Positions 8,596 through 17,139 of a stretch of DNA of 64,000 nucleotides are shown one piece after another. Location: assembly GCF_000802965.1 (NCBI RefSeq), contig NZ_JSAK01000001.1:62001-126000 (forward strand), read 5' to 3'. Position numbers and translations under genes: made by a program. The notes under the pieces were generated by a model. That model did no database searches and was not told the origin of the DNA. It worked only from the letters and a program-made list of their open reading frames with translations. The stretch comes from Pseudomonas fluorescens (lineage in GTDB: Bacteria; Pseudomonadota; Gammaproteobacteria; Pseudomonadales; Pseudomonadaceae). Position 1 is the stretch's first letter. Every line of letters starts with the position of its first letter.

Positions 8596-10428
8596 TTAAT
8601 CGATTCCGACAAACCCACCCGTCTGGTGCGCCCATAACCGCGCGTACAAACCGCCGTGGGCCAACAATTCTGCGTGGCTGCCGGTCTCGGCGATCTTGCC
8701 GTTCTCCAGCACCACCAAGCGGTCCATCCGGGCGATGGTCGAGAGCCGGTGGGCGATGGCGATCACGGTTTTGCCCTGCATCAGGGTTTCGAGGCTTTCC
8801 TGGATGGCCGCTTCGACCTCCGAATCCAGTGCCGACGTGGCCTCGTCCATGATCAGGATCGGCGCGTCCTTGAGCAGCACGCGGGCGATGGCGATGCGCT
8901 GGCGTTGACCGCCGGAGAGCTTCACGCCGCGCTCACCGACGTGGGCATCGAAACCGATGCGGCCTTCGGCGTCCGACAACGAGGGGATGAACCCGTCGGC
9001 CCGGGCCTTGTGCACCGCCTCCCAGAGTTCCGCATCGGTGGCGTCGGGCTTGCCGTAAAGCAGATTGTCGCGGATCGAACGATGCAGCAGGGAAGTGTCC
9101 TGGGTGATCATGCCGATACGTTCGCGCAGGCTTTCCTGGCTGACGTCGGCGATGTTCTGGCCATCGATGAGAATCTTCCCGCCTTCCACGTCGTAGAGGC
9201 GCAACAGCAGATTCACCAGGGTTGACTTGCCGGCACCGGACGGACCGATCAGGCCGATTTTTTCACCGGGTTTGATGGTCAGGTTGAGGCCTCCGATGAT
9301 CCCGCTCTGCTTGCCGTAGTGGAAGTCCACGTTGTCGAAACGCACCTCGCCACGGGCAACGGCCAATGGTTTGGCCTGGTCGCGGTCGGTTACGCTGACT
9401 GGCTGCGAAATGCTCTGCAAACCGTCCTGAACCATGCCGATGTTTTCGAAGATGCCGGTGACCACCCACATGATCCAGCCGGACATGTTGACGATGCGGA
9501 TCACCAGCCCGGTGGCCAGGGCGATGGCGCCCACGGTGATCAGCGACTGCGTCCACAGCCACAAGGCCAGGCCTGTGGTGCCGACAATCAGCAAACCGTT
9601 CATGCTGGTGATGACCACATCCATGCTGGTGACCACGCGGCCGGCCAGTTGGGCTTTTTCGGTCTGTTCCTTGATCGCTTCGCGGGCGTATTGCTGCTCG
9701 AAATTGGTATGGGCGAACAGTTTCAGGGTGGTGATGTTGGTGTAGCCATCGACGATCCGTCCCATAAGTTTCGAGCGCGCATCGGAAGACACGACCGAAC
9801 GTTCCTTGACCCTTGGCACGAAGAAATACAGGGCGCTGATGAATGCCACTATCCAGGTCAGCAACGGAATCATCAGGCGCCAGTCGGCTTCGGCGAACAG
9901 CACCAGCGCACTGATCGCGTAGATCAGCACGTGCCACAAAGCGTCGACCGCTTGCACCGCCGAATCGCGCAACGAGTTGCCGGTTTGCATGATGCGTTGG
10001 GCGATGCGCCCGGCGAAGTCGTTCTGGAAAAAATTCAGGCTCTGCTTGAGCACGTAACTGTGGTTTTGCCAGCGGATCAGGCTGGTCATGCTCGGGCTCA
10101 GGGTCTGGTGCACCAGCAAGTCATGCAAGCCAACGAACACCGGACGCAGGACCAGCGCAACCACCACCATCCAGGTCAGTTCGAGGCCGTGTTCCTTGAA
10201 GAAATCGGCATTGGGCGTGCCTTGGGCCAAGTCGATGATGCGGCTCAGGTAACTGAACAACGCCACTTCGATCAAGGCGCCGAACAGGCCGACAATCAGC
10301 AGGGCCGCAAAGCTCGGCCAAACCTGCTTGAGGTAATAGGTATAGAAGGGCAGAACCCGATCCGGCGGAGCGGCTGTCGGGGCGTCGCGAAATATGTCGA
10401 TCAGTTTTTCAAAACGGCGATAAAGCAT
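8596..10428 (-). CDS. ABC transporter, fused permease and ATPase (MsbA-like exporter)
   Basis: A 610-residue half-transporter: six-helix transmembrane domain in the first ~330 residues, then an ATPase domain. The ATPase has Walker A 'GPSGAGKST', signature 'LSGGQRQRIA', Walker B 'ILIMDEATSALD' and the switch His in 'IAHRLST', all intact. Such exporters act as dimers moving lipids or drugs out of the inner membrane. It is the last gene of a likely minus-strand operon (LysR, hydrolase, cyclophilin, ABC) with a 93-bp gap before it. The substrate is unknown; it is not an MsbA neighbour context (no lpxK). Confidence 0.88.
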   Translation of the reverse strand: MLYRRFEKLIDIFRDAPTAAPPDRVLPFYTYYLKQVWPSFAALLIVGLFGALIEVALFSYLSRIIDLAQGTPNADFFKEHGLELTWMVVVALVLRPVFVGLHDLLVHQTLSPSMTSLIRWQNHSYVLKQSLNFFQNDFAGRIAQRIMQTGNSLRDSAVQAVDALWHVLIYAISALVLFAEADWRLMIPLLTWIVAFISALYFFVPRVKERSVVSSDARSKLMGRIVDGYTNITTLKLFAHTNFEQQYAREAIKEQTEKAQLAGRVVTSMDVVITSMNGLLIVGTTGLALWLWTQSLITVGAIALATGLVIRIVNMSGWIMWVVTGIFENIGMVQDGLQSISQPVSVTDRDQAKPLAVARGEVRFDNVDFHYGKQSGIIGGLNLTIKPGEKIGLIGPSGAGKSTLVNLLLRLYDVEGGKILIDGQNIADVSQESLRERIGMITQDTSLLHRSIRDNLLYGKPDATDAELWEAVHKARADGFIPSLSDAEGRIGFDAHVGERGVKLSGGQRQRIAIARVLLKDAPILIMDEATSALDSEVEAAIQESLETLMQGKTVIAIAHRLSTIARMDRLVVLENGKIAETGSHAELLAHGGLYARLWAHQTGGFVGID

Positions 10429-10521
10429 CGGTTTTTTGCCCGCGTACGGGCTCTCCTTTTAACGGTTTGAGCGTCGCCGGCTGTACCGGCAACCGCTCGG
10501 ACGTCCTTGTCCAGCTTAGTC

Positions 10522-11079
10522 TCAGTCGATGCGCTTGGCCGACTTGATGAACACCGGGTCGGCCGGCACGTCTTTCATGCCACCACGGGTGGTGGTTGGC
10601 GAATTGACGATGATGTCGACCACGTCCATGCCTTTGACCACTTTGCCGAACACGGCATAACCGTCACCGCTGTCGAGGAAGTCGTTGTCCTTGACGTTAA
10701 TGAAGAACTGGCTGGTGGCCGAATGAGGATCAGAAGTGCGCGCCATGGACAAGGTGCCACGAACGTTGACCAGTCCGTTGTTGTGCTCGTTCTTGATCGG
10801 GGCCTTGGTTTCTTTCTGCGACATTTGTTGGGTGAAACCGCCGCCCTGGACCATGAAGCCCGGAATCACACGGTGGAAAATCGTGTTGTTGTAGAAGCCG
10901 CTGTCGACGTACTCAAGGAAGTTCTTGGTACTGATCGGCGCCTTGACCGGGTCCAGCTCGATTTCGATCTGGCCGTTGGTGGTTTCCAGCAGAACATGCG
11001 GCGCCTTGGCAGGCGTTGCCGCCATCAGGTTGGCGGCAAACAGAACGGAGCCAGCAGCGAGGGCGATTTTTTTCAGCAT
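10522..11079 (-). CDS. ppiA: Periplasmic peptidyl-prolyl cis-trans isomerase (cyclophilin, PpiA-like)
   Basis: A 185-residue protein with a signal peptide ('[12 protein letters not shown]') and a complete cyclophilin domain that catalyses proline isomerisation during periplasmic folding. Family blocks '[20 protein letters not shown]', '[15 protein letters not shown]' (with the catalytic Arg) and '[10 protein letters not shown]'-like '[13 protein letters not shown]' are present. The start codon overlaps the upstream hydrolase stop by 7 bp, so it is translated from the same message. Confidence 0.9.
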   Translation of the reverse strand: MLKKIALAAGSVLFAANLMAATPAKAPHVLLETTNGQIEIELDPVKAPISTKNFLEYVDSGFYNNTIFHRVIPGFMVQGGGFTQQMSQKETKAPIKNEHNNGLVNVRGTLSMARTSDPHSATSQFFINVKDNDFLDSGDGYAVFGKVVKGMDVVDIIVNSPTTTRGGMKDVPADPVFIKSAKRID

Positions 11080-11888
11080 GGGTCAGTGATCCTGAGTGTG
11101 GTGGTGTCGACTGCGGTGAGAAATTCGAGCAGCGTCTGGTTGAAGTGTTCGGGCTGGTCCAGCGGGGTAGCGTGACGCGAATCGGCGATCACTACCAGCC
11201 GCGCGTCGGGCAGCAGTTTTACGTAGTTCTCCTTCAGCGCGACCGGCGTGTAGTCACGGTCGGCGCTGACGATGAGGGTTGGACAGGACACCTTCGACAG
11301 TCGTTCCTGAACACCCCAACCCACAATGGCATCGAAGCTGGCGAGATAAGCATGTTTGTCGTTTTTTGCCCAGCGTTCGGCCATCTTTTGTCGCAAATCT
11401 GCCTGCTCGGGCTTGGGGAACAACTTGCCGCCCAAGGCCTTGCCGATGGTCCGTAGACTCAAGACTCGCATCAGGCTCCAGCGTTTAAACCACTGCCAAT
11501 AGTCGTCGCGGCTGCGCAATTTGACCTCGGGCGCGCTGTTGACGATGCACAGGCTTTTGAGCAGTTGCGGCTGATCCACAGCCAGTTGGAAGCCGATCAT
11601 GCCGCCCATGGAAAGCCCGACATAATGTGTCGGGCCGAGGTTCAAATGCTCGATCAGCGCCACCAGGTCGGCGCTGAATCCCGCGATGCTGTAGCGCTCG
11701 CGGGGTTTGTCGGAGCGACCATGGCCGCGCACGTCCGGGACGATCACCCGGTAGCGGGCGGCGAGTGCGGGGATCTGTTTTTCCCAGTCCAGGGTGCTGG
11801 ACCCTAGTCCGTGGACCAGCAGCAACGGCGTGCCGTGGCCGTATTCCTCATAGTGCAGGTTGCAACCATCGTGTTCGAAATAGGCCAT
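11073..11888 (-). CDS. Alpha/beta hydrolase
   Basis: A 271-residue cytoplasmic alpha/beta hydrolase. Oxyanion region '[13 protein letters not shown]', nucleophile elbow Gly-Leu-Ser-Met-Gly-Gly, an Asp in 'VSADRDYTP' and a His in '[13 protein letters not shown]' make a complete Ser-Asp-His triad. The arrangement resembles 3-oxoadipate enol-lactonase/haloperoxidase-type enzymes, but no aromatic-degradation genes are nearby. It overlaps ppiA by 7 bp and starts 14 bp after the LysR gene's stop. Confidence 0.87.
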   Translation of the reverse strand: MAYFEHDGCNLHYEEYGHGTPLLLVHGLGSSTLDWEKQIPALAARYRVIVPDVRGHGRSDKPRERYSIAGFSADLVALIEHLNLGPTHYVGLSMGGMIGFQLAVDQPQLLKSLCIVNSAPEVKLRSRDDYWQWFKRWSLMRVLSLRTIGKALGGKLFPKPEQADLRQKMAERWAKNDKHAYLASFDAIVGWGVQERLSKVSCPTLIVSADRDYTPVALKENYVKLLPDARLVVIADSRHATPLDQPEHFNQTLLEFLTAVDTTTLRITDPC

Positions 11889-11902
11889 GCGTTACCTCCA
11901 TG

Positions 11903-12826
11903 TCAGGCTTGTTCAGGGGCGGCGAACGGTGCGTCCAGTGGTGCGGTGTCGAACGTGCGCAGCAGCTCGATCAGAATCTGCGTTGCCGGGCCGAGCGGTT
12001 TGTCCTTGTTCGAATACAGGTAAAAGCTCGGATTACGACTGCCGCCCTGGTCCAACGGTAGCAGCTTGAGCGTGCCTTCCTTGAGTTCCCGTTCGATCAT
12101 GTGCCTTGGCAGCCAGGCAAACCCCAGGCCGCTGCTGACGAAAGTCGCGGCGGTGGCCAGGCTACCGACGGTCCAGCGTTGTTCGGCGCCGAGCCAGCCG
12201 ACGTCCCGTGGTTGCTGGCGACCAGAGTCGCGGATCACCACTTGCATCTGGCTTTCCAGATCCTGAAAGTTAAGCTCGCGGTTCAGTCGATGCAACGGAT
12301 GATCGGGGTGGGCGACCGCAACGAATTCAACGTCGCTCAGTTCTGCGCCCAGGTAACCGGGAATGCTGAATCCGGTAATCGCCAGGTCGGCCACGCCTTC
12401 GAGCAGCACTTCCTCTACCCCCGACAACACCTCTTCGCGCAACCGCACCCGGCAGCCACGGCTTTGTGGCATGAACGCGGTCAAGGCGCGGACGAGGCGG
12501 GCGCTCGGGTAAGCGGCATCGACCACCAATCGCACTTCGGCTTCCCAACCTTGTTCCATGTGGTGGGCCAGGTCTTCCAGCTGACTGGCCTGTTTCACCA
12601 GTTGCCGGGAACGGCGCAACAGCACGCCACCGGCTTCAGTGAGCACCGCTTTGCGGCCATCGATGCGCAGCAATGGCACGCCGAGTTGGTCCTGCATGCG
12701 CGCCACGGTGTAGCTGACGGACGATTGCGAGCGGTGCAGCGCTTCGGCGGCCTGGGCGAAACCACCGTGATCGACCACGGCCTGCAACGTTCGCCATTGA
12801 TCAAGGGTCACGCGGGGCGCTTTCAT
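11903..12826 (-). CDS. LysR family transcriptional regulator
   Basis: A 307-residue LysR regulator: N-terminal winged helix-turn-helix ('QAAEALHRSQSSVSYTVARM', residues ~20-40) followed by a substrate-binding effector domain. The ATG at 12826 has AGGAG just upstream. Its stop lies 14 bp before the hydrolase gene, an unusual co-directional placement suggesting it heads and perhaps autoregulates the hydrolase-ppiA-ABC message. The effector is unknown. Confidence 0.9.
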   Translation of the reverse strand: MKAPRVTLDQWRTLQAVVDHGGFAQAAEALHRSQSSVSYTVARMQDQLGVPLLRIDGRKAVLTEAGGVLLRRSRQLVKQASQLEDLAHHMEQGWEAEVRLVVDAAYPSARLVRALTAFMPQSRGCRVRLREEVLSGVEEVLLEGVADLAITGFSIPGYLGAELSDVEFVAVAHPDHPLHRLNRELNFQDLESQMQVVIRDSGRQQPRDVGWLGAEQRWTVGSLATAATFVSSGLGFAWLPRHMIERELKEGTLKLLPLDQGGSRNPSFYLYSNKDKPLGPATQILIELLRTFDTAPLDAPFAAPEQA

Positions 12827-12876
12827 GTTGAGCTCCTCTTGTCCTAAGCTGCGCAGTCCTTTTTGGAGACTGCTGA

Positions 12877-13191
12877 ATGAAAAAATTCTATTTTGTGTTA
12901 CTGGCGCTGCTGCCTCTGACGGCGATGGCGTACCCGATCGATGTAAAAAAAGACCTCAACGGCCTGAAGATCGATTACGAAACCTTCGACACCGATAACG
13001 ATATCGGCTCCATTCGAGTGGCCAACTATGGCGATGTCGATGCGAGCTGCAAGGCGGTTTTCAGCAATGGCCCCGAAGCACCACGAACCCGAAAGATCGA
13101 TGTACCGGCCGGCAAATACAAAAACGCCACCGCCAAATTCAGCCGCAACATCATCAAGCTGCGTATCGAGCTGAGCTGCACCCCGAAATAA
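12877..13191 (+). CDS. Small exported protein of unknown function
   Basis: A 104-residue protein with a clear signal peptide (cleavage likely after 'PLTAMA') and a mature part of about 87 residues with two Cys ('DASCKAVF', 'LSCTPK') that could form a disulfide. The mid part 'GPEAPRTRKIDVPAGK' looks like a small beta-sandwich. I recall homologues in Pseudomonas being labelled '3-phosphoglycerate kinase', which has no basis in this sequence. TTTTGGAGAC supplies the ribosome-binding site. It is divergent from the LysR gene. Confidence 0.8.
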   Translation: MKKFYFVLLALLPLTAMAYPIDVKKDLNGLKIDYETFDTDNDIGSIRVANYGDVDASCKAVFSNGPEAPRTRKIDVPAGKYKNATAKFSRNIIKLRIELSCTPK

Positions 13192-13198
13192 AATCAAA

Positions 13199-13231
13199 CG
13201 GAGCAAACCTGACGGCCATGCTCCGCTTATA
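13199..13231 (+). terminator. Hairpin after the small exported protein gene
   Basis: CGGAGCA and TGCTCCG form a 7-bp stem with a 13-nt loop, 7 bp after the stop codon, followed by CTTAT. The T-tract is weak, so this is a moderate terminator candidate. Confidence 0.5.
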
Positions 13232-13341
13232 AACGAATTAATTGATCGGTTATAGCAGTTATTTGCGCTTTTTCATCGATACAGCTCTGTTTAACCTTCA
13301 CTCCATCGACTTACAGCATTCTCAGATGGAGGCTACATCCC

Positions 13342-13941
13342 ATGTCCCGCGTTCTGATCATCGAAAGCAGTGCCCGTCAGCAAGACTCGGTTTCCCGTCA
13401 ACTGACCCAGACCTTCATCAGCCAATGGCAAGCTGCACACCCGAACGACCAGATCACCGTTCGTGACCTGGCCGTCAACCCGGTGCCGCATCTGGACATC
13501 AACCTGCTGGGTGGCTGGATGAAGCCTGCTGAACAGCGCAGCGACATCGAACAGATTTCCCTGGAGCGCTCTAACCAACTGACCGACGAATTGCTCGCCG
13601 CCGACGTGTTGGTCATGGCTGCACCGATGTACAACTTCGCCATCCCGAGCACCCTCAAAGCCTGGCTCGACCACGTGCTGCGTGCCGGCGTGACCTTCAA
13701 GTACACCGAAACCGGTCCGCAAGGTTTGCTCAGCGGCAAGCGTGCTTACGTGTTGACGGCTCGCGGCGGAATCTACGCCGGTAGCACTGCGGATCACCAG
13801 GAACCCTACCTGCGTCAGGTCATGGGTTTCATTGGCATCCACGACGTGACGTTCATTCACGCCGAAGGCATGAACCTGGGTGGCGACTTCCAGGAGAAAG
13901 GCCTGAACCAGGCGAACGCCAAGCTGGCCCAAGTGGCCTAA
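13342..13941 (+). CDS. azoR: FMN-dependent NADH-azoreductase
   Basis: A 199-residue flavodoxin-like quinone/azo reductase that uses NADH and FMN for two-electron reduction of quinones and azo dyes in the cytoplasm. The N-terminal phosphate-binding segment 'IIESSARQQDSVSRQLT' and the FMN-binding 'APMYNFAIPSTLKAWLDHV' and 'TARGGIYAG' blocks match the family, and the length matches E. coli AzoR (201). TGGAGG precedes the ATG. It stands alone, closed by a strong terminator. Confidence 0.93.
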   Translation: MSRVLIIESSARQQDSVSRQLTQTFISQWQAAHPNDQITVRDLAVNPVPHLDINLLGGWMKPAEQRSDIEQISLERSNQLTDELLAADVLVMAAPMYNFAIPSTLKAWLDHVLRAGVTFKYTETGPQGLLSGKRAYVLTARGGIYAGSTADHQEPYLRQVMGFIGIHDVTFIHAEGMNLGGDFQEKGLNQANAKLAQVA

Positions 13942-14048
13942 CCCGTTAATCGCCAGATAATCGCTCGATGGTCTAGTGACCTGGCGCAACCCTTAAAGCC
14001 TGTACGCGCATCGACCTCCCTTTGCACTTGTTGCTCCTGAGTGCTGCC

Positions 14049-14086
14049 GCCCGATTGAACGCTTTAGCGAGATCGGGCTTTTTTTT
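14049..14086 (+). terminator. Rho-independent terminator downstream of azoR
   Basis: GCCCGAT and ATCGGGC enclose a loop with an inner 'ACGCTTTAGCG', followed by eight T. It is about 110 bp after the azoR stop codon; the stretch between shows no ORF. Confidence 0.85.
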
Positions 14087-14117
14087 GCCTGCGTTTTGGT
14101 TGGTTCGCGCATACCTC

Positions 14118-14207
14118 TGTAGGAGCCGGCTTGCTGGCGATAGCGGTTCATCAGCAAACATCATTGTTGAATGAGACAACGCCATCGCCAGCAAGCCGGC
14201 TCCTACA
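14118..14207. repeat. REP-type inverted repeat (TGTAGGAGCCGGCTTGCTGG family)
   Basis: The left arm TGTAGGAGCCGGCTTGCTGG is answered by the exact inverse CCAGCAAGCCGGCTCCTACA at the right end, about 45 bp apart. It fills the gap between the azoR terminator and the EamA gene. A lone half copy of the same arm sits at 20464-20488. Confidence 0.85.
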
Positions 14208-14263
14208 AGGTGCGATCACCGGCAAAACCCGCTATCTTCGCCGCCATTCAAAACGAGGCGAGC

Positions 14264-15130
14264 ATGGGCTATCTACTTTTTGTCACGCTGATCCAGGCGT
14301 TTTCCTTCAGTCTGATCGGTGAATACCTGGCCGGTCATGTCGACAGTTACTTCGCTGTGCTGGTGCGCGTGTTGCTGGCCGGTCTGGTGTTCATTCCGCT
14401 GACCCGCTGGCGCTCGGTGGAACCTGCGTTCATGCGCGGCATGTTGCTGATCGGGGCGTTGCAGTTCGGCGTGACCTACGTCTGCCTGTACCTGAGCTTC
14501 CGCGTGTTGACGGTACCGGAAGTCCTCCTGTTCACCATCCTTACGCCGCTGCACGTGACCTTGATCGAAGACGCGCTGAACCGCCGCTTCAATCCCTGGG
14601 CACTGATCGCAGCATTGGTGGCGGTAGCGGGGGCCGCGGTGATTCGTTTTGACCGGATCAACCCGGACTTCTTCGTGGGTTTCCTGCTGCTGCAACTGGC
14701 CAACTTCACGTACGCCGCCGGGCAGGTGCTCTACAAACACCTGGTGGCTCGTCATCCGAGCGATCTGCCGCATTACCGACGCTTCGGGTATTTCTACCTG
14801 GGCGCATTGGCGGTGGCGCTGCCGGCGTTCCTGTTGTTCGGCAAATCGAACTTCCTGCCCGAAGCACCGCTGCAATGGGGCGTGCTGCTGTTCCTCGGCC
14901 TGGTCTCGACCGCGCTCGGTTTGTACTGGTGGAACAAAGGCGCGTGCATGGTCAACGGCGGGACGCTGGCGGTGATGAACAACCTGCATGTGCCGGTGGG
15001 GTTGCTGATCAACCTGCTGATCTGGAATCAGCATGAGGAACTGGGACGTTTGATGCTCGGCGGCAGCGTGATTCTGATGGCGGTGTGGATCAGCCGGTTG
15101 GGTATACGCAAGCCTTTGGCCGTCCACTAA
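14264..15130 (+). CDS. EamA/DMT family transporter
   Basis: A 288-residue inner-membrane protein with ten hydrophobic helices in two EamA repeats, as in drug/metabolite exporters of the RhaT/YdcZ-like fold. Segments 'FRVLTVPEVLLFTILTPLHV' and 'STALGLYWWNKGACMVNGGT' fit the 'carboxylate/amino acid/amine transporter' subgroup. The open frame runs to 14171 through the REP element; the ATG at 14264 with GAGG upstream is chosen. The substrate is unknown. Confidence 0.85.
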   Translation: MGYLLFVTLIQAFSFSLIGEYLAGHVDSYFAVLVRVLLAGLVFIPLTRWRSVEPAFMRGMLLIGALQFGVTYVCLYLSFRVLTVPEVLLFTILTPLHVTLIEDALNRRFNPWALIAALVAVAGAAVIRFDRINPDFFVGFLLLQLANFTYAAGQVLYKHLVARHPSDLPHYRRFGYFYLGALAVALPAFLLFGKSNFLPEAPLQWGVLLFLGLVSTALGLYWWNKGACMVNGGTLAVMNNLHVPVGLLINLLIWNQHEELGRLMLGGSVILMAVWISRLGIRKPLAVH

Positions 15131-15133
15131 ACC

Positions 15134-15225
15134 TTGTAGGAGCGAGCCTGCTCGCGATGACTGAATGTCAGCCGACATCTACGTCGACTGACATGACCTC
15201 ATCGCGAGCAGGCTCGCTCCTACAA
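15134..15225. repeat. REP-type inverted repeat (TGTAGGAGCGAGCCTGCTCG family)
   Basis: TTGTAGGAGCGAGCCTGCTC at the left is the exact inverse of the right end. An inner 'GTCAGCCGACATCTACGTCG' region adds a second small palindrome. It lies between convergent genes (EamA and LysR) and could serve as a bidirectional end. Confidence 0.85.
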
Positions 15226-15248
15226 GGGATTATGTAATTTCAAAAAAA

Positions 15249-16136
15249 TCACTTTGGCGCCAGTTGGCCCAGCAGAAACTCGATAAACGCCCGGGTCTTC
15301 TGCGGCACCCGCCGCGCCGACGAATACACCGCATTGATGGTGATCGCCGGAGCCTGCCATTCGCACAGCACCGGCACCAGTCGTCCGGTAGCCAGCGCAT
15401 CCTCGACGATGAAATCGGGCAGCAGGGCGATGCCCATGCCGGCTTCGGCGGCCTGGGCGAGCAGGTCGCCGTTGTTGGCGTGCAGTGGGCCGGTGACATT
15501 CACCCGCTGGGTTTCCTTGCCATTGCACAGTTGCAGGCTGACGCCGCTCTGCAGATACCCGTAGTTCAGGCATTGATGGGCGCGCAGGTCTTGCGGAGTC
15601 TGCGGAGTACCCGCGCGCTCGAGATAAGCCGGGGACGCCACCATGATGCGCGGTGCGGGCGCCAGTTTCCGGGCGATCATCGTCGAATCGGGCATGCTGG
15701 CGATGCGGATGGTCACATTAAACCCACCCCTCACGGGATCGACCTGTTGGTCGCTGAGCACCAGTTGCAGCTCGATGTTCGGGTGCTGTTCATGAAACAG
15801 CGGAATCAACGGCCCCAATCGCCGAAGACCAAACGACATCGGCGCATTGACCCGCAGCACACCGCGTAACTCGCCGATGCCGTCACGGGCGCGTTGCTCG
15901 GCCTCGTCCAGTGCCGCCAACACCTCCCGTGCTGCATCGAAATACTCGGCTCCGGCCTCGGTCAGGTGCAGGCTGCGGGTGGTGCGTTGCAGCAATTGCA
16001 CACCGATGGCTTCTTCCAGTGCCTGAATCTGTTTACTGACTTTCGAGCGCGGCACGTCCATGGCCCGGGCGGCTGCGGCGAAACCGTTCTCGCCCACCGT
16101 GACGACGAAGGCGCGCATGCATTCGATGCGATCCAT
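15249..16136 (-). CDS. LysR family transcriptional regulator
   Basis: A 295-residue LysR regulator beginning 'MDRIECMRAFVVTVGENGFA', with the winged helix-turn-helix at residues ~17-37 ('AAAARAMDVPRSKVSKQIQA'), then the effector-binding domain. It belongs to the group that includes AaeR/DhcR-like regulators. It is transcribed away from the YcaC-like hydrolase gene across a 158-bp gap with a perfect inverted repeat, so the hydrolase is its likely target. Confidence 0.9.
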   Translation of the reverse strand: MDRIECMRAFVVTVGENGFAAAARAMDVPRSKVSKQIQALEEAIGVQLLQRTTRSLHLTEAGAEYFDAAREVLAALDEAEQRARDGIGELRGVLRVNAPMSFGLRRLGPLIPLFHEQHPNIELQLVLSDQQVDPVRGGFNVTIRIASMPDSTMIARKLAPAPRIMVASPAYLERAGTPQTPQDLRAHQCLNYGYLQSGVSLQLCNGKETQRVNVTGPLHANNGDLLAQAAEAGMGIALLPDFIVEDALATGRLVPVLCEWQAPAITINAVYSSARRVPQKTRAFIEFLLGQLAPK

Positions 16137-16150
16137 ATTGTCCCTTTTTT

Positions 16151-16165
16151 AGAATCAATGATTCT
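16151..16165. promoter_or_regulatory. Inverted repeat, candidate LysR operator
   Basis: AGAATC-AAT-GATTCT is a perfect 6+3+6 palindrome 14 bp upstream of the LysR start codon in the divergent intergenic region. Its position fits an autoregulatory operator; binding is inferred only. Confidence 0.45.
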
Positions 16166-16294
16166 CGATTTTAGGTAATTGTCCCCTTTATCGCTAGCCC
16201 CTAAAGTGACATCCAAGCCGACAACAACGCCGCTGACGGCAACGTCGACTAACCCTTTACCCATTCGAAGTATCGACATCAAAAGGAACGCGCC

Positions 16295-16939
16295 ATGTCT
16301 ATTCGTGAACTGCTCAACCCAACCAATTCCGCCCTGATCCTGATCGACCACCAGCCGCAAATGGCATTCGGCGTTCAGTCCATCGATCGTCAGACCCTGA
16401 AGAACAACACCGTTGGCTTGGCCAAGGCGGCGAAGATCTTCAACGTGCCGACCATCTACACCTCGGTCGAAACCGAAAGCTTCAGCGGTTACATCTGGCC
16501 GGAATTGCTGGCAGTGCACCCGGATCAAAAGCCGATCGAGCGCACCTCGATGAACTCCTGGGAAGACAAGGCATTGGTAGACGCGGTGAAAGCCACCGGT
16601 CGCAAGAAGCTGATCATTGCCGCGCTGTGGACCGAGGTCTGCCTGACGTTCCCGGCACTGGAAGCGCTGGCTGAAGGGTACGAGGTGTACATCGTCACCG
16701 ACGCTTCCGGCGGCACTACCAAGGAAGCCCACGACATGTCGGTGCAACGGATGATTCAGGCCGGCGCGGTGCCGGTGACCTGGCAGCAAGTGTTGCTCGA
16801 ATACCAGCGTGACTGGGCGCACAAGGATACTTACGAAGCGGTGATGGAACTGGTGCTGGAGCACAGCGGCGCGTACGGCATGGGCGTGGATTACGCTTAC
16901 ACCATGGTGCACAAGGCACCGCAGCGGCAGGTCAAGTAA
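16295..16939 (+). CDS. Isochorismatase-like cysteine hydrolase (YcaC type)
   Basis: A 214-residue isochorismatase-fold hydrolase. The catalytic Asp (about residue 18 in 'ALILIDHQPQMAF') and nucleophile Cys (about residue 116 in 'AALWTEVCLTFPAL') are present, with the cis-peptide region just before the Cys. The lysine of the usual triad is not obvious in the stretch that should hold it ('QKPIERTSMNSW'). The C-terminal extension resembles YcaC-like proteins of unknown substrate. It is divergent from the LysR gene and probably controlled by it. Confidence 0.87.
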   Translation: MSIRELLNPTNSALILIDHQPQMAFGVQSIDRQTLKNNTVGLAKAAKIFNVPTIYTSVETESFSGYIWPELLAVHPDQKPIERTSMNSWEDKALVDAVKATGRKKLIIAALWTEVCLTFPALEALAEGYEVYIVTDASGGTTKEAHDMSVQRMIQAGAVPVTWQQVLLEYQRDWAHKDTYEAVMELVLEHSGAYGMGVDYAYTMVHKAPQRQVK

Positions 16940-16967
16940 CCCGCAAATTCTGAAACGACGTAATCCT

Positions 16968-17117
16968 TGTGGGAGCAAGCTCTTGTGGCGAGGGAGCTTG
17001 CTCCCGCTCGGCTGCGCAGCAGTCGTAGTACCAGCCGACTGTGGTTGCCTGAAGGAACCGGACTGCAATCATTGGGACAGCTTCGCTGTCCAGCGGGAGC
17101 AAGCTCCCTCGCCACAC
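16968..17117. repeat. Composite REP-type repeat (family 1)
   Basis: A short extra arm (TGTGGGAGCAAGCTC) is fused directly to a full family-1 element: GTGGCGAGGGAGCTTGCTCC ... GGAGCAAGCTCCCTCGCCAC, with an inner 'GCTGCGCAGC' palindrome. It occupies almost the whole gap between the convergent hydrolase and channel genes. Confidence 0.85.
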
Positions 17118-17139
17118 AAACCCCACAGGTTTTTGGGTG

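Noticed and set aside
9319..10470. A 383-codon plus frame opposite the ABC transporter, and similar long antisense frames opposite the helicase (18516-20051), porin (5349-6320), RecQ (54983-55921) and speB-like (31206-32531) genes
   Set aside because: These are the usual antisense frames of high-GC genes; composition is rich in His, Gln, Arg and Val with no recognisable domain.
12877..13191. A phosphoglycerate kinase label for the small exported protein
   Set aside because: Only 104 residues with a signal peptide; no kinase motif. The label seems to be a propagated error.
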